Shown here: positions 12,074 to 12,590 of the stretch, in pieces
Layout of the letters: each line of letters starts with the position of its first letter
Position numbering within the stretch: the first letter of the stretch is position 1
From: Butyricicoccus_A sp963588905
Lineage (GTDB): Bacteria > Bacillota > Clostridia > Oscillospirales > Butyricicoccaceae
Length of the DNA stretch: 12,590 bases
Direction: 5' to 3'
Assembly (NCBI GenBank): GCA_963588905.1
Contig: CAVAJF010000026.1
Location: 1 to 12,590, forward strand
Position numbers and translations under genes: made by a program
The notes under the pieces: generated by a model
The model's database searches: none
The model's input: the letters and a program-made list of their open reading frames with translations, nothing else
What the model was told of the DNA's origin: nothing

Positions 12074-12095
12074 TTCTTAAGAACTATCTTAAGAT
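12074..12095. promoter_or_regulatory. Tandem palindromes upstream of the SH3-protein gene
   Basis: TTCTTAAGAA (12074-12083) and ATCTTAAGAT (12086-12095) are each perfect palindromes and share TCTTAAGA at a 12-bp period. They lie ~40 bp upstream of the -35 of the next gene and directly after the RNA B terminator. A response-regulator or other activator site is plausible. Confidence 0.45.
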
Positions 12096-12134
12096 ATGTA
12101 ACCGTTTTGTGTTCAAACTGTCATACGCATGTTG

Positions 12135-12163
12135 TTGCCAGTAACAAACAAAGGTGCTAAACT
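12135..12163 (+). promoter_or_regulatory. Promoter of the SH3-domain protein gene
   Basis: TTGCCA (12135-12140), 17-bp spacer, TAAACT (12158-12163). The start is near 12170, with a ~50-nt leader ending in TAAGGAGGGAG before the ATG. Confidence 0.6.
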
Positions 12164-12220
12164 AGGAGCATAAAGAAACAGTTCCAACCCGAAAGGCACA
12201 GGACGTAAGGAGGGAGTTTT

Positions 12221-12590
12221 ATGAAAACGAAAAAGATGATGATTAGCCTGATTTCCGGCACACTGGCAGCCGTGATGGCGTGCGGCGGTGCATTCGCTGC
12301 AAGCGTTCGCACAACAACCGATGTAAACATGAGAGCGAAGCCGGATAACAGTGCCGCTGTCCTGTGCGTTCTGCCGAAGAATGCGGAAGCAGAGAAGCTG
12401 GGCATGGAAGGCAACTGGTATCACCTGTCCTATAAAGACAAGGACGGCTATGTATACAAGAAGTACATCAAGGACTCCGAGACCACCACACCGGCAACCA
12501 AGACCGTATATACGACGGGCGATCTGAACGTTCGCGCAAAGCCGGATAAGACCAGCGCAAAGCTCGGCGTTCTCAAGAAGGGCACAACTG
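12221..12590 (+). CDS. Secreted bacterial SH3-domain protein, N-terminal part
   Basis: The frame is open from the ATG at 12221 to the window edge (123 codons visible). GGAGGGAG provides a strong ribosome site. A signal peptide is clear: KTKK, hydrophobic core, likely cleavage after AFA (residues ~25-27). Two SH3b (SH3_3) repeats follow: residues ~29-88 (TTTDVNMRAKPDNSAAVLCVL ... WYHLSYKDKDGYVYKKYIK) and a second starting at TTGDLNVRAKPDKTSAKLGVL. Such domains usually bind cell-wall peptides and precede a catalytic domain (NlpC/P60, amidase or glucosaminidase) in secreted hydrolases. The C-terminus is outside the window, so the activity cannot be stated. Confidence 0.9.
   Translation, partial: MKTKKMMISLISGTLAAVMACGGAFAASVRTTTDVNMRAKPDNSAAVLCVLPKNAEAEKLGMEGNWYHLSYKDKDGYVYKKYIKDSETTTPATKTVYTTGDLNVRAKPDKTSAKLGVLKKGTT

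Noticed and set aside
12164..12220. Leader with AGGCACAGGACGTAAGG, faintly like a c-di-GMP-I riboswitch core
   Set aside because: Far too short, and the paired helices and GNRA receptor arrangement of the riboswitch are not present.

Overview
The window looks like chromosomal DNA from a spore-forming, low-to-mid GC Gram-positive anaerobe, most likely a gut Clostridia of the Oscillospirales (Butyricicoccus/Agathobaculum-like). This rests on strong AAGGAGG ribosome sites, near-consensus sigma-A promoters, a SpoIIQ-type sporulation peptidase and the style of the proteins. The genus is inference only; no search was run.

Layout. The window opens with the 3' end of a 5S rRNA and its terminator. 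Next come a small XRE-type repressor gene (minus strand) and, facing away from it, a near-perfect promoter that drives an ~85-nt transcript ending in a strong terminator ('RNA A'). A monocistronic tyrA (prephenate dehydrogenase) follows, then a minus-strand pair of overlapping genes: a coiled-coil protein and a sigma-70 region-4-like HTH protein.

Positions 2390-5780 form a metal-homeostasis block. Two adjacent G3E/CobW GTPases lie on the minus strand, one with a large His/Cys-rich metal-binding insert and the other fused to a DUF1980/TIGR03943-like C-terminal domain. A DUF308 membrane protein and an ArsR/SmtB repressor with the complete alpha-5 zinc site are divergent on the plus strand. Zinc is the most likely metal. 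A minus-strand promoter and the shared terminator behind the repressor gene predict a further ~70-nt RNA ('RNA C').

Positions 5931-10809 hold a minus-strand polyamine operon in the order XRE-cupin regulator, potA, potB, potC, potD, with 4-nt overlaps or very short gaps. PotA is unusually long because a ~175-residue, internally duplicated segment interrupts its C-terminal TOBE region. The regulator's Shine-Dalgarno sequence is separated from its ATG by a hairpin.

From 10860 to the end are a spoIIQ-like gene with a sigma-F-like promoter, a very well delimited ~183-nt structured RNA ('RNA B'), and the start of a secreted SH3-domain protein that runs off the window. RNA B shows the motif (U)AUCAUCCC(CC) in two hairpin loops and one linker. 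RNA A, 11.5 kb away, carries a 13-nt perfect complement of the linker copy. This predicted RNA A/RNA B pairing, with RNA A apparently under control of the divergent repressor, is the most interesting possible new system in the window.
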